A stretch of DNA of 64,000 nt from Streptomyces collinus Tu 365 (lineage in GTDB: Bacteria > Actinomycetota > Actinomycetes > Streptomycetales > Streptomycetaceae): contig NC_021985.1 in NCBI RefSeq assembly GCF_000444875.1, forward strand, positions 1,922,001 through 1,986,000. Reading direction: 5' to 3'. The first letter of the stretch is position 1. The number at the start of each line of letters is the position of its first letter. The translations under genes were made by a program, and so were the position numbers. Shown piece after piece: positions 45,512 through 53,772 of this stretch. The notes beneath the pieces were generated by a model, which was given only the letters and a program-made list of their open reading frames with translations, made no database searches and was not told the DNA's origin.

Positions 45512-46941
45512 TGTGCGGGGCCCTCCGTGCTGATGAAGACGTTCTTGGTTCCGGTGAAGGCGGTCAGGGCGTCGGGGCCCAGCTCGCTGCCGAGGCCGGA
45601 CTGCTTGAAGCCGCCGAACGGGGTCCAGTAGCGGACGCTGGAGTGGGAGTTGACGGACAGGTTGCCCGCGCGGACGGCCTGGGAGACGCGCAGGGCGCGG
45701 CCGACGTCCCGGGTCCAGACGGATCCGGACAGGCCGTAGGGGGTGTCGTTGGCGAGGCGGACCGCGTCCGCCTCGTCGGTGAACGGGAGCAGCACGGCGA
45801 CGGGGCCGAAGATCTCCTCGACGGCCGCCCGGCCGTCGTGCCGCTCGCCGGTGAGGACGGTGGGCGGGAACCAGAAGCCGGGGCCGCCGGGGGCGCTGCC
45901 GCGCAGGGCGGGCGCGTCCTCGGGGACGTAGGACCGTACCCGGTCCAGCTGCTGACGGGAGATCAGCGGGCCCATCTGCGTCCTGGCGTCGGCCGGGTCG
46001 CCCACGACGACGGCGGCGAGCGCCTCGGCGAGGATGTCGCGCGCCTCCTCGTACACCGTCTCCTGGACCAGGACGCGGGTGCGGGCGCAGCAGTCCTGGC
46101 CGGCGTTGTCCAGGAAGGAGAAGGGGTCGAGGGCGGCCTGCAGGTCGGCGTCGGCGAAGACGACGTTGGGGCTCTTGCCGCCGAGTTCCAGGGTGACCGG
46201 CTTGACCAGGCGGGCGCAGCGCTCCATGACCTCGCGGCCGGTGCGGGTGGAGCCGGTGAACACGATCTTGGCGACGCCCGGGTGGTCGGTCAGGGCGCGG
46301 CCCGCGGTGCGGCCGTGGCCGGGCAGCACCTGGAAGAGGTGCTCGGGCAGGCCCGCCTCCAGGGCGAGTTCGGCCAGCCGCAGGGCGGTGAGCGGGGTGG
46401 TCTCGGCGGGTTTGAGGACGACGGCGTTGCCCGCGGCGAGGGCCGGGAAGGAGCCCCAGGCGGCGATGGGCATGGGGAAGTTCCAGGGGGCGATCACGCC
46501 GACGACGCCGAGGGGTTCGTGGAAGGTGACGTCCCAGCCGCCGGGGACCGGGATCTGCCGGCCGAGGAGGCGTTCGGCGCCGCCGGCCGCGTACAGCAGC
46601 AGGTCGCGGGCGTTCCCGGCCTCCCAGCGCGCGTTGCCGATCGTGTGACCGGCTTCGCGCACCTCGAGGCCCGCCAGTTCGTCGAGGTGGGCGTCGACGA
46701 CGTCGGCGTAGCGGCGCAGCAGGCGGGCCCGGTCGGCGGGTGCGAGGGCGGCCCAGGCGGGCTGGACGCGCGCGGCGCGTGCGACGGCGGCGTCCACGTC
46801 GGCCGCGCCGGCCGCGGGGACGGTGGCGACGACCTTCTCGGTGGCGGGGTCGAGGACCGTCAGTTCGTGCGGGTCTGACGGGGCTGAGGCTGACGGGTCC
46901 GGCAGGCCGGACGGTTCGGGTGCCTCGGACGGTTCGGACAC
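45508..46941 (-). CDS. Aldehyde dehydrogenase, NAD-dependent
   Basis: This 477-residue ALDH has PWNFP near residue 157, the Rossmann motif FTGSTRTGREV, the general base Glu in LELGGKSPN, and the catalytic Cys in NAGQDCCART. In gamma-glutamylated amine routes an ALDH oxidises the aldehyde produced after deamination. The GTG at 46941 follows AAAGG and lies 11 bp after the glutamine-synthetase-like gene, indicating one transcript. The first 25 residues are Pro/Ser/Glu-rich and disordered. Confidence 0.92.
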   Translation of the reverse strand: MSEPSEAPEPSGLPDPSASAPSDPHELTVLDPATEKVVATVPAAGAADVDAAVARAARVQPAWAALAPADRARLLRRYADVVDAHLDELAGLEVREAGHTIGNARWEAGNARDLLLYAAGGAERLLGRQIPVPGGWDVTFHEPLGVVGVIAPWNFPMPIAAWGSFPALAAGNAVVLKPAETTPLTALRLAELALEAGLPEHLFQVLPGHGRTAGRALTDHPGVAKIVFTGSTRTGREVMERCARLVKPVTLELGGKSPNVVFADADLQAALDPFSFLDNAGQDCCARTRVLVQETVYEEARDILAEALAAVVVGDPADARTQMGPLISRQQLDRVRSYVPEDAPALRGSAPGGPGFWFPPTVLTGERHDGRAAVEEIFGPVAVLLPFTDEADAVRLANDTPYGLSGSVWTRDVGRALRVSQAVRAGNLSVNSHSSVRYWTPFGGFKQSGLGSELGPDALTAFTGTKNVFISTEGPAQ

Positions 46942-46952
46942 GGGTCGGCCTT

Positions 46953-48317
46953 TCACAGACGTTCGAAGGAGCGGCGCAGCTCCCAGTCGGTGACCGCGGC
47001 GTCGTAGGCCTCCACCTCGACGCGCGCCATGTTGCGGTAGTGCGCGACGACCTCCTCGCCGAAGGCCGCCTTGGCGATCGGGCTGGTCTCCCAGAGTTCG
47101 GCGGCCTCGCGCAGGGTGGTCGGGACGTGGGCGAGGTCGGCGGCGTAGGCGTTGCCGGTGCAGGGTTCGGGCAGTTCGAGTTTCCGCTCGATGCCGTACA
47201 GCCCTGCGGCGACGAGTCCGGCGACGGCGAGGTAGGGGTTGACGTCGCCGCCGGGGAGGCGGTTCTCGAAGCGCAGCGAGCGGCCGTGGCCGACGACGCG
47301 CAGGGCGCAGGTGCGGTTGTCGGGGCCCCAGGCGACGGCGGTGGGGGCGAAGGAGCCCGGCTGGAACCGCTTGTAGGAGTTGATGTTGGGGGCGTACAGG
47401 AGCGAGAAGTCGCGCAGGGCGGCCAGTTGCCCGGCGAGGAAGTGGCGCATGACGTCGGACATGCCGCCGTCCCCGTCGCCGGCCATGGCGTTGGCGCCGT
47501 CCGCGTCGGTGAGCGAGAGGTGGATGTGGCAGGAGTTCCCCTCGCGCTCGTTGAACTTCGCCATGAAGGTCAGGGAGACCCCCTCCTGGGCGGCGATCTC
47601 CTTGGCGCCGGTCTTGTAGAGGGCGTGCTGGTCGCAGGTGACGAGGGCCTCGTCGTAGCGGAAGGCGATCTCGTGCTGGCCGGGGTTGCACTCGCCCTTG
47701 GCCGACTCGACGGTGAGCCCGGCGCCGGCCATGTCGTTGCGCAGGCGGCGCAGCAGGGGCTCGATGCGGCCGGTGCCGAGGACGGAGTAGTCGATGTTGT
47801 ACCGGTTGACCGGGGTCAGGTCCCGGTAGCCGGCGTCCCACGCCTGCTCGTAGCTGTCCTTGAAGACGATGAACTCCAGCTCGGTGCCCACCTGCGCGGT
47901 GTAGCCGAGGTCGGCGAGGCGGTCGAGCTGGCGGCGCAGGATCTGGCGCGGGGCGGCGACGACCGGGGAGCCGTCGTGCCAGGCGAGGTCGGCGACGAGC
48001 AGGGCGGTGCCGGGGTGCCACGGGACGCGGCGCAGGGTGGAGACGTCCGGGTGCATGGCGAAGTCGCCGTAGCCGCGGTCCCAGGAGGACATCGCGTAGC
48101 CGTCGACGGTGTTCATCTCGGTGTCGACGGCGAGGAGGTAGTTGCAGCCCTCGGTGCCGTGCCCGAGCACCTCGTCGAGGAAGAACCGGGCGGCGAACCG
48201 CTTGCCCTGGAGCCGTCCCTGCATGTCGGGGAAGGCCAGGACGACGGTGTCGATCTCACCGCCGGCGACGAGGGCCCGCAGCTCCTCGACGCTCAACGGG
48301 GGTGTGCGGTCTGCCAC
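46953..48317 (-). CDS. glnA4: Glutamine synthetase-like ligase, GlnA4 type (gamma-glutamylethanolamide synthetase)
   Basis: This 454-residue GS-I-like enzyme has the metal and glutamate sites GTELEF, KGECNPGQHEIAFRYDEA, EREGNSCHIHLSL, NSYKRFQPGSFAP and ENRLPGGDVNPY. It lacks the NRSA-KRSP Tyr-adenylylation context of ammonia-assimilating GlnA. In S. coelicolor the protein at this conserved locus (SCO1613, GlnA4, from memory) joins glutamate to ethanolamine instead of ammonia. The neighbours (ALDH, SDR, gamma-glutamyl hydrolase, FadR regulator) fit amine breakdown. AAGGAGG lies 7 nt before the GTG. A polyamine substrate cannot be excluded. Confidence 0.85.
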   Translation of the reverse strand: MADRTPPLSVEELRALVAGGEIDTVVLAFPDMQGRLQGKRFAARFFLDEVLGHGTEGCNYLLAVDTEMNTVDGYAMSSWDRGYGDFAMHPDVSTLRRVPWHPGTALLVADLAWHDGSPVVAAPRQILRRQLDRLADLGYTAQVGTELEFIVFKDSYEQAWDAGYRDLTPVNRYNIDYSVLGTGRIEPLLRRLRNDMAGAGLTVESAKGECNPGQHEIAFRYDEALVTCDQHALYKTGAKEIAAQEGVSLTFMAKFNEREGNSCHIHLSLTDADGANAMAGDGDGGMSDVMRHFLAGQLAALRDFSLLYAPNINSYKRFQPGSFAPTAVAWGPDNRTCALRVVGHGRSLRFENRLPGGDVNPYLAVAGLVAAGLYGIERKLELPEPCTGNAYAADLAHVPTTLREAAELWETSPIAKAAFGEEVVAHYRNMARVEVEAYDAAVTDWELRRSFERL

Positions 48318-48369
48318 GGCAGAGCCTCCTTCGGCTTCTTCGCGTGTTGCGGCGGGGCCGGGAGCCATA

Positions 48370-48393
48370 AGGTATGGCCACGAACCATTGCCT
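48370..48393. promoter_or_regulatory. Candidate operator between glnA4-type gene and FadR regulator
   Basis: An imperfect dyad with core ATGG-N7-CCAT (48374-48377 and 48385-48388), extended to AGGTATGG and CCATTGCCT, lies in the 95-bp divergent gap. FadR-type GntR proteins bind short dyads of this kind. Assignment to the adjacent regulator is inference. Confidence 0.4.
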
Positions 48394-48412
48394 GGGAAGG
48401 GGGCACGGCCGG

Positions 48413-49165
48413 ATGCCGCGGGAGACGGATGCGCGGGGGGCGCAGGCGCCGGGTGCCGACGACCGGCTCGCCCCGGTGCTGCGGCCGGTGCGGGCGGGCA
48501 ACGGCTTCGAGGAGGCCCTGGAGCAGATCCTCCAGGTGGTGCGCCTCGGCCTGGTGCCGGGCGGCGAACGGCTGCCGGCCGAGCGGGAGCTGGCCGAGCG
48601 GCTCGGGATCAGCCGGGTCACGCTGCGCGAGGTGCTGAGGGTCCTTCAGGACCAGGGCCTGGTGGAGGCGAGGCGCGGACGGTACGGCGGAACGTTCGTG
48701 CTGCCCCGCGCGGACGGCGGCGGCGAGGACGAGCTGCGGCGCCGGATCGCCGAGGTCGACATCGAGGACGTGCTGCGCTTCCGGGAGGTGCTGGAGGTCG
48801 GGGCGGCCGGGCTGTGCGCGGCGCACGGTCTGACGGCCGAGCGGGGCGCGCGGCTGCGGGCGGCCCTGGAGCGCACCCGCGAGGCGCCGCTCGCGGACTA
48901 CCGGCGGCTGGACACGCTGCTGCACCTGACGCTGGCCGAGCTGTGCGGCTCGCCGTCGCTCGCCGCGCAGTACGCGGCGGTCCGGGCGACCGTCAACGAC
49001 CTGCTGGACTGCATCCCGCTGCTGGTGCGCAACCTGGAGCACTCGCAGCGCCAGCACACCGCGCTGGTGGAGGCGGTGCTCGCGGGGGACGCGGACGGCG
49101 CGCGGGAGACCATGCGGGAGCACTGCGCGGGGACGGCGGCGCTGCTGCGGGGGTTCCTCGCGTGA
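48413..49165 (+). CDS. FadR-family GntR transcriptional regulator
   Basis: This protein is about 250 residues. A winged helix (about 25-95; LPAERELAERLGISRVTLREVLRVLQDQGLVEARRG) precedes an all-helical FCD ligand-binding domain (about 105-240; DVLRFREVLEVGAAGLCAA, then HTALVEAVLAGDADGARETMREH). It diverges from the glutamine-synthetase-like operon and probably represses it until an amine or gamma-glutamyl intermediate is bound. I prefer ATG 48413 to ATG 48374, because the latter lies inside the candidate operator dyad. Confidence 0.9.
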   Translation: MPRETDARGAQAPGADDRLAPVLRPVRAGNGFEEALEQILQVVRLGLVPGGERLPAERELAERLGISRVTLREVLRVLQDQGLVEARRGRYGGTFVLPRADGGGEDELRRRIAEVDIEDVLRFREVLEVGAAGLCAAHGLTAERGARLRAALERTREAPLADYRRLDTLLHLTLAELCGSPSLAAQYAAVRATVNDLLDCIPLLVRNLEHSQRQHTALVEAVLAGDADGARETMREHCAGTAALLRGFLA

Positions 49166-49259
49166 GCGGCCCGTCCGGGGGCGGGGGCGGGGGCGGCGCG
49201 AGTGGGCAGAGGTGTGCCGGCGGACCATGGGATCGTTCTTGGATTCCCGGGAGGGCAGC

Positions 49260-49946
49260 GTGAACGGACGACCGCTGATCGGTGTGAGCACCTATCTGGA
49301 GAACAGCGCGCGCTGGGGCGTGTGGGAGCTGGAGGCGGCGCTGCTGCCGGCCGCGTATCCCCGGCTGGTGCAGCGGGCCGGTGCGCTCGCGGCGATGCTG
49401 CCGCCGGACGCGCCGGAGCACGCGGCGGCCGCGGTGGCCCGGCTCGACGGGCTCGTGATCGCCGGCGGACCCGACGTCGATCCCGGGCGGTACGGCGCGG
49501 AACGCTCGCCCCGCACGGGGCCGCCCGCCCCCGAGCGGGACGCCTGGGAGCTGGCGTTGATCGACGCCGCCCTGGCCGCGCGCGTGCCGCTGCTCGGGAT
49601 CTGCCGGGGCATGCAGCTGCTGAACGTGGCGCTCGGGGGGACGCTGGTGCAGCATCTCGACGGGCACGCGGAGTTGGTCGGTGTGTTCGGCGGGCATCCG
49701 GTGACGCCGGTGCCGGGCACGTTGTACGCCGGGATCGTGCCGGAGGAGCTGATGGTGCCGACGTATCACCATCAGGCGGTGGAGCGGCTCGGCGCGCGGC
49801 TGGTGCCGTCCGCGCACGCGGCCGACGGGACGGTGGAGGCGGTCGAGCTCCCGGCGGCGGAGGGGTGGGTGCTGGGGGTGCAGTGGCATCCGGAGATGGG
49901 GGAGGATCTCCGGGTGGTGCGTGCACTGGTCGCTGCCGCGGGCTGA
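49260..49946 (+). CDS. Gamma-glutamyl-gamma-aminobutyrate hydrolase family (peptidase C26)
   Basis: This 228-residue class-I glutamine amidotransferase-like hydrolase has the nucleophile in LGICRGMQLLNVALGG, the substrate loop VIAGGPDVDPGRYG, HHQAVERLG and the His-Glu of QWHPE. PuuD-type members release glutamate from gamma-glutamylated amines. It closes the cycle started by the glutamine-synthetase-like ligase encoded just upstream on the other strand. GGGAGGG lies 4-5 nt before the GTG. The gene follows the FadR regulator by 94 bp and may be cotranscribed. Confidence 0.9.
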   Translation: MNGRPLIGVSTYLENSARWGVWELEAALLPAAYPRLVQRAGALAAMLPPDAPEHAAAAVARLDGLVIAGGPDVDPGRYGAERSPRTGPPAPERDAWELALIDAALAARVPLLGICRGMQLLNVALGGTLVQHLDGHAELVGVFGGHPVTPVPGTLYAGIVPEELMVPTYHHQAVERLGARLVPSAHAADGTVEAVELPAAEGWVLGVQWHPEMGEDLRVVRALVAAAG

Positions 49947-49981
49947 GCGGGGTTTGGCGCCGTTGGGCCGGCTGTGTTTCG

Positions 49982-50365
49982 TCGGGTGCGGGTGCGTTGT
50001 GGTCGGTCGCGCCGTTCCCCGCGCCCCTGGGGGGCCTGAGGTCGCCTTCGAGTGCGGGTGCGTTGTGGTCGGTCGCGCCGTTCCCCGCGCCCCTGGGGGG
50101 CCTGAGGTCGCCTTCGAGTGCGGGTGCGTTGTGGTTGGTCGGGCCGTTCCCCGCGCCCCTGGGGGGCCTGAGGTCGCCTTCGGGTGCGGGTGCCTTGTGG
50201 CTTGTCGGGCCGTTCCCCGCGCCCCTGGGGGGCCTGAGGTCGCCTTCGAGTGCGGGTGCGTTGTGGTTGGTCGCGCCGTTCCCCGCGCCCCTGGGGGGCC
50301 TGAGGTCGCCTTCGGGTGCGGGTGCCTTGTGGCTTGTCGGGCCGTTCCCCGCGCCCCTGGGGGAG
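49982..50365. repeat. Tandem array of six 66-bp units
   Basis: Six units start at 49982, 50048, 50114, 50180, 50246 and 50312. Each contains GCCGTTCCCCGCGCCCCTGG, recurring at exactly 66-bp intervals, and CCTGAGGTCGCCTTC. Two subtypes exist: GCGTTGTGG...TCGAG and GCCTTGTGG...TCGGG. The core resembles a motif that I recall as scattered singly between genes in Streptomyces genomes. It fills the 420-bp gap between a convergent pair (C26 hydrolase and LysR) with no gene inside, although open frames run through it because 66 is a multiple of 3. Confidence 0.95.
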
Positions 50366-50366
50366 G

Positions 50367-51296
50367 TCAGGCTCGGGTCAGAGTGAGGAGTTCTCTGGCT
50401 GGGCCGGTGGGGCGGTGGCCTGTGGGCCAGACCGCTCTCAGGTCGCGGCGCAGGGAGACGCCCTCGACCGGGATGCTCACCAGGCGGCGCATCGCCAGTT
50501 CCTCACCGACCGCCAGCTCGCTCAGGACCGAGGGGCCGGCGCCGCTGACCGCGGACGCCTTCACCGCCGTGGTCGAGGACAGCTCGATCAGCGGGCGGGC
50601 CAGGCCACCCAGGGCGGTGTGCAGGACCTGCCGGGTGCCGGAACCGCGCTCGCGCAGGATGAGCGGGGTCGCCGCCAGCTCCTCGGGGGTCAGCGGGCGC
50701 CGGCGGCGGGCCCAGGGGTGGCTGGGGGCGGTGACCACGATCAGGCGGTCGCGGGCGATCACCGTGGAGTCCAGGCCGGCCGGGACGGCGACGCCCTCCA
50801 CGAAGCCCAGGTCCGCCTCGTCGGCCAGCAGGAGTTCGGCGACCTTCGCCGAGTTGCCCGCGAGCAGGGACACCGCGGTGTCCGGCCGTTCGGCGTGCAG
50901 GGCGAGCAGCCAGCCGGGGAGCAGGTACTCCGCGATGGTCATGCTGGCCGCGACGCGCAGCCGCGAGTCCCGCCGGTCGCGCAGGGCCCGCGCGCCCGCG
51001 TCGAAGGCCGCCGCCGCCTCCACCACCCGGCGGGCCCAGTCCGTCACCAGGGCGCCCGCGTCGGTGAGCCGGGAGCCACGCGGCGAACGGTCGACCAGGG
51101 CGACGCCGAGCTGCCGCTCCATGGAGCGGACACGGCTGCTCGCGGCCGGCTGCGTGATGCCGAGCTCCCGCGCCGCCGCCCCCAGGCTGCCGAGCCGCGC
51201 CACGGCCAGCAGGAGTTCCAGCGCGCCGAGGTCCGGCACCCGGTGGGCCAGCGAGCCGGCGGGGCCGCCGTCCACGGTCGCGTACTCGTCGCTCAT
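50367..51296 (-). CDS. LysR-family transcriptional regulator
   Basis: This 309-residue LTTR has the N-terminal helix-turn-helix (about 25-80; LELLLAVARLGSLGAAARELGITQPAASSRV) and a C-terminal effector-binding domain of periplasmic-binding fold (about 110-300). It diverges from the TDT transporter gene, the presumed target. A CATAAG-N5-CTTATG dyad in the gap fits a T-N11-A LysR box. The stop codon lies 2 bp from the last 66-bp repeat unit. Confidence 0.92.
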   Translation of the reverse strand: MSDEYATVDGGPAGSLAHRVPDLGALELLLAVARLGSLGAAARELGITQPAASSRVRSMERQLGVALVDRSPRGSRLTDAGALVTDWARRVVEAAAAFDAGARALRDRRDSRLRVAASMTIAEYLLPGWLLALHAERPDTAVSLLAGNSAKVAELLLADEADLGFVEGVAVPAGLDSTVIARDRLIVVTAPSHPWARRRRPLTPEELAATPLILRERGSGTRQVLHTALGGLARPLIELSSTTAVKASAVSGAGPSVLSELAVGEELAMRRLVSIPVEGVSLRRDLRAVWPTGHRPTGPARELLTLTRA

Positions 51297-51310
51297 AAGA
51301 CCAGCTTATG
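51294..51310. promoter_or_regulatory. LysR-type T-N11-A box
   Basis: CATAAG (51294-51299) and CTTATG (51305-51310) form a 6-bp perfect inverted repeat with 5-bp spacing. The left arm includes the LysR start codon. The position between two divergent genes suits autoregulation and activation of the transporter gene. Confidence 0.6.
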
Positions 51311-51366
51311 CCCTCATAGAGGGGTACTCCCTGGTCAGCGCGGCGGGGGCGCGGGACGGTGGTGTC

Positions 51367-52512
51367 ATGGTCATCGCAGCGGCACCGTCCGTGCCCCTCC
51401 CCCGCTCCGCCCGTGTGCGGCATCTCGGCCCCAACTGGTACGCCGCCGTCATGGGCACCTCCGTCGTCGGCACCGCCGGGGCCGCGCTGCCGCTCCGCGT
51501 CGAGGGGCTGCGGGAGGTCGGCACGGCGGTCTGGGCGCTGGCGCTGGTGCTGCTGGTGGTCCTGCTGGCCGGGCGCGCCCTGCACTGGACCCACCACCGC
51601 GACCAGGCGCGCGCCGACCTCCTCGACCCGGCCATGGCGCCGTTCTACGGCTGTCTGTCCATGGCGCTGCTGGCGGTGGGCGGCGGTGCCGTCACCGTCG
51701 GCCGGGACTGGATCGGTGTCCGTGCGGCCGTCGCCCTGGACTGGGTGCTCTTCCCGGCCGGCACCCTGATCGGGCTCGCGGCCGCCGTGGCGGTGCCGTA
51801 CCTGATGGCGGTGCACCACCGGGTGCGGGCCGCCGAGGCCACCCCGGCCTGGCTGCTGCCGCTGGTCGCCCCGATGGTCTCGGCCGCGGTCGGCCCGCTG
51901 CTGGTGCCGCACCTGCCGCCGGGCCAGCCCCGCGAGACGCTGCTCCTCGCGTGCTTCGCGCTGTTCGGGCTCAGCCTGCTGGCGACGCTGCTGATGCTGC
52001 CGCTGGTCTTCGCCCGGGTGATCGGCTCCGGCCCGCTGCCGCTCGCGCTGACCCCGGCGCTGTTCCTGGTGCTCGGTCCGCTCGGGCAGTCCACCACCGC
52101 GGTCGGGCTGATCGCCGACCGGGCCGACGGGGTCGTACCGGCGCCGTACGACCACGGTCTCGGTGTCTTCGCGGTGCTGTACGGGGTGCCGGTCATGGGG
52201 TTCGCGCTGCTGTGGCTGGCGCTGGCCGCCGTGCACGTGGTCCGGGCCCGGCGCCGGGGCATGGGCTTCTCGATGACCTGGTGGGCGTTCACCTTCCCGG
52301 TGGGCACCTGTGTCACCGGCGCCGCCGCGCTCGCCCGGCACACCGGTCTCGCCGTGTACGAGGGACTCGCCGTCGGCCTGTACGCGCTGCTGGTCGCCGC
52401 CTGGCTGGCGGCCGGTGCCGGGACCGTGCGCGGCCTGCTCAGCGGCGAGTTGCCCGCAGCGCCTCGCCCAGCACCCGCGGCGCCTCGGCCAGTGAGGGGC
52501 CGTACCAGGTGA
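51367..52512 (+). CDS. TDT-family transporter (tellurite-resistance/dicarboxylate or SLAC1-like)
   Basis: This 381-residue membrane protein has ten hydrophobic segments starting with the family signature HLGPNWYAAVMGTSVVGTA. Relatives include the C4-dicarboxylate carrier Mae1, sulfite exporter SSU1 and plant anion channel SLAC1. The substrate is not evident; sulfite or a dicarboxylate is likely. ATG 51367 is the start after a short leader. The last 74 bp overlap the convergent BtuF-like gene, and the Pro/Arg-rich tail is probably dispensable. Confidence 0.82.
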   Translation: MVIAAAPSVPLPRSARVRHLGPNWYAAVMGTSVVGTAGAALPLRVEGLREVGTAVWALALVLLVVLLAGRALHWTHHRDQARADLLDPAMAPFYGCLSMALLAVGGGAVTVGRDWIGVRAAVALDWVLFPAGTLIGLAAAVAVPYLMAVHHRVRAAEATPAWLLPLVAPMVSAAVGPLLVPHLPPGQPRETLLLACFALFGLSLLATLLMLPLVFARVIGSGPLPLALTPALFLVLGPLGQSTTAVGLIADRADGVVPAPYDHGLGVFAVLYGVPVMGFALLWLALAAVHVVRARRRGMGFSMTWWAFTFPVGTCVTGAAALARHTGLAVYEGLAVGLYALLVAAWLAAGAGTVRGLLSGELPAAPRPAPAAPRPVRGRTR

Positions 52513-53191
52513 GATGGCGCCCGCTGACCAGGGCGCAGGGCGGACCGGGGAAGGCTTCGGGGCCGTCGTCGGCGGTGAAGCGGTAGGGCTCGTCGGGCAG
52601 CACGACCAGGTCGGGACGGGCCGCCGTCAGCTCGTCGAGGGGCACGCGGGGATAGCGGTCGGGATGGCCCGTGTACAGGTGGTGCACGCCCAGTCGGGCC
52701 AGGACGTCGCCCGCGAAGGTGTCGCGGCCGAGGACCATCCAGGGGCGGCGCCAGACCGGGACGACCGCCGTCCTGCGGCTCGCGGGCACGGGCAGCGCGC
52801 CCCAGGCGGCCTCCGCCTCGTCGAGCCAGCGGGGGCGGGCCCGCGCGCCGCAGGCGGTGAGCACCCGCTCCAGCTCCCCGAACGCCTGCGGCACCGAGCG
52901 CACCTCGGTGACCACCACGGTCAGGCCCGCCCCGCGCAGGGCGTCCAGGTCGGGGACGCGGTTCTCCTCCTCGTTGGCGATCACCAGGTCGGGGGCCAGG
53001 GCGCGGATCCGCTCGACGTCGGGGTTCTTGGTACCGCCCACCCGGGTCACGTCGAGGCCGGGCGGGTGGGAGCACCAGTCGGTTGCGCCCTTCAGCGCCC
53101 CGGGCAGGGTGGCGGCCACCGCCTCGGTGAGCGACGGGACGAGGGAGACGACCCGCACCGGGCCGTGTCCGCGAAGTCCCGCCCGCCGCAC
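52439..53191 (-). CDS. BtuF-like helical-backbone metal receptor, no signal peptide
   Basis: This 250-residue protein matches the periplasmic-binding fold used for cobalamin or iron chelates: RVVSLVPSLTEAV at the N-terminus, DWCSHPPGLDVTRVGGTKNPDVERI, PDLVIANEEENR, and a C-terminal lobe with DVLARLGVHHL. It has no signal peptide or lipobox, and no permease or ATPase gene follows, so it is unlikely to serve classical uptake. A cytosolic corrinoid or metal chelate sensor is possible. The start is uncertain: GTG at 53191 or 53158. It overlaps the transporter gene by 74 bp. Confidence 0.82.
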   Translation of the reverse strand: MRRAGLRGHGPVRVVSLVPSLTEAVAATLPGALKGATDWCSHPPGLDVTRVGGTKNPDVERIRALAPDLVIANEEENRVPDLDALRGAGLTVVVTEVRSVPQAFGELERVLTACGARARPRWLDEAEAAWGALPVPASRRTAVVPVWRRPWMVLGRDTFAGDVLARLGVHHLYTGHPDRYPRVPLDELTAARPDLVVLPDEPYRFTADDGPEAFPGPPCALVSGRHLTWYGPSLAEAPRVLGEALRATRR

Positions 53192-53199
53192 GCCGCGAC

Positions 53200-53772
53200 C
53201 TAGCGGGTCCGGTCCTGGACCGCCTCGATGTGCTCGGCGACCGCCACCACGACGATCCGGGTGTCCGGGACGGTGGCCCGCCAGCGGTGGCGGACCCCAC
53301 CGGTCAGGTAGAGGGTGTCACCGCGGCCGAGGCGGTAGGCGCGGCCCTCGGCCTCGATCTCGACGGCGCCGTCGGCGACGTACATCAGCTCGTCGTTGCG
53401 GTGCTGGAACTCGCGTCCGGCGTCGTGGTCGCCGGTGTACTCGGAGGCGTGCAGCTGGTGGTGGCCGCGGACCAGGGAGCGGGTGCGGGGGGCGAAGTCC
53501 GCCTCGGCGGCGTTCTCGGCCCGTACGACGTCCACGCTGGCCGCCGGGTCGGCGGCGGCGAGCAGCTCCACGGCGGTCGTGCGCAGGGCGTCGGCCAGCT
53601 TCTCCAGGGAGGTGTGGCTGGGGCGGGCCTTGTCGTTCTCGACCTGGCTGAGGAAGGGCACCGAGAGACCGGTGCGCTCGGCCACGACGGCGAGGGTGAG
53701 CTCGAGCGCGCGGCGGCGGCGCCGGACGGCCGCGCCCACCCGCGCGGGCTGCTGCTCTTTGTGGTCGCCCAT
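53200..53772 (-). CDS. XRE-family regulator with C-terminal cupin domain
   Basis: This 190-residue regulator has a helix-turn-helix (about 12-68; LTLAVVAERTGLSVPFLSQVENDKARPS) and a cupin (about 110-180) with the NDELMYVADGAVEIEAEGRAYRLGRGDTLYL barrel strands and HRWRA. Such proteins repress genes for small metabolites that bind the cupin. ATG 53772 fits family length; a longer start at 53832 would add a short basic peptide. It lies 8 bp upstream of the BtuF-like gene, so the two are probably cotranscribed. Confidence 0.9.
   Translation of the reverse strand: MGDHKEQQPARVGAAVRRRRRALELTLAVVAERTGLSVPFLSQVENDKARPSHTSLEKLADALRTTAVELLAAADPAASVDVVRAENAAEADFAPRTRSLVRGHHQLHASEYTGDHDAGREFQHRNDELMYVADGAVEIEAEGRAYRLGRGDTLYLTGGVRHRWRATVPDTRIVVVAVAEHIEAVQDRTR

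Noticed and set aside
49982..50365. CRISPR array
   Set aside because: Units are 66 bp and nearly identical along their full length. There are no unique spacers and no cas genes.
49921..51366. Open frame running through the 66-bp array and fusing in frame with the TDT transporter
   Set aside because: It arises because 66 bp is a multiple of 3. There is no ribosome site or conserved domain before ATG 51367, where the transporter family sequence begins.
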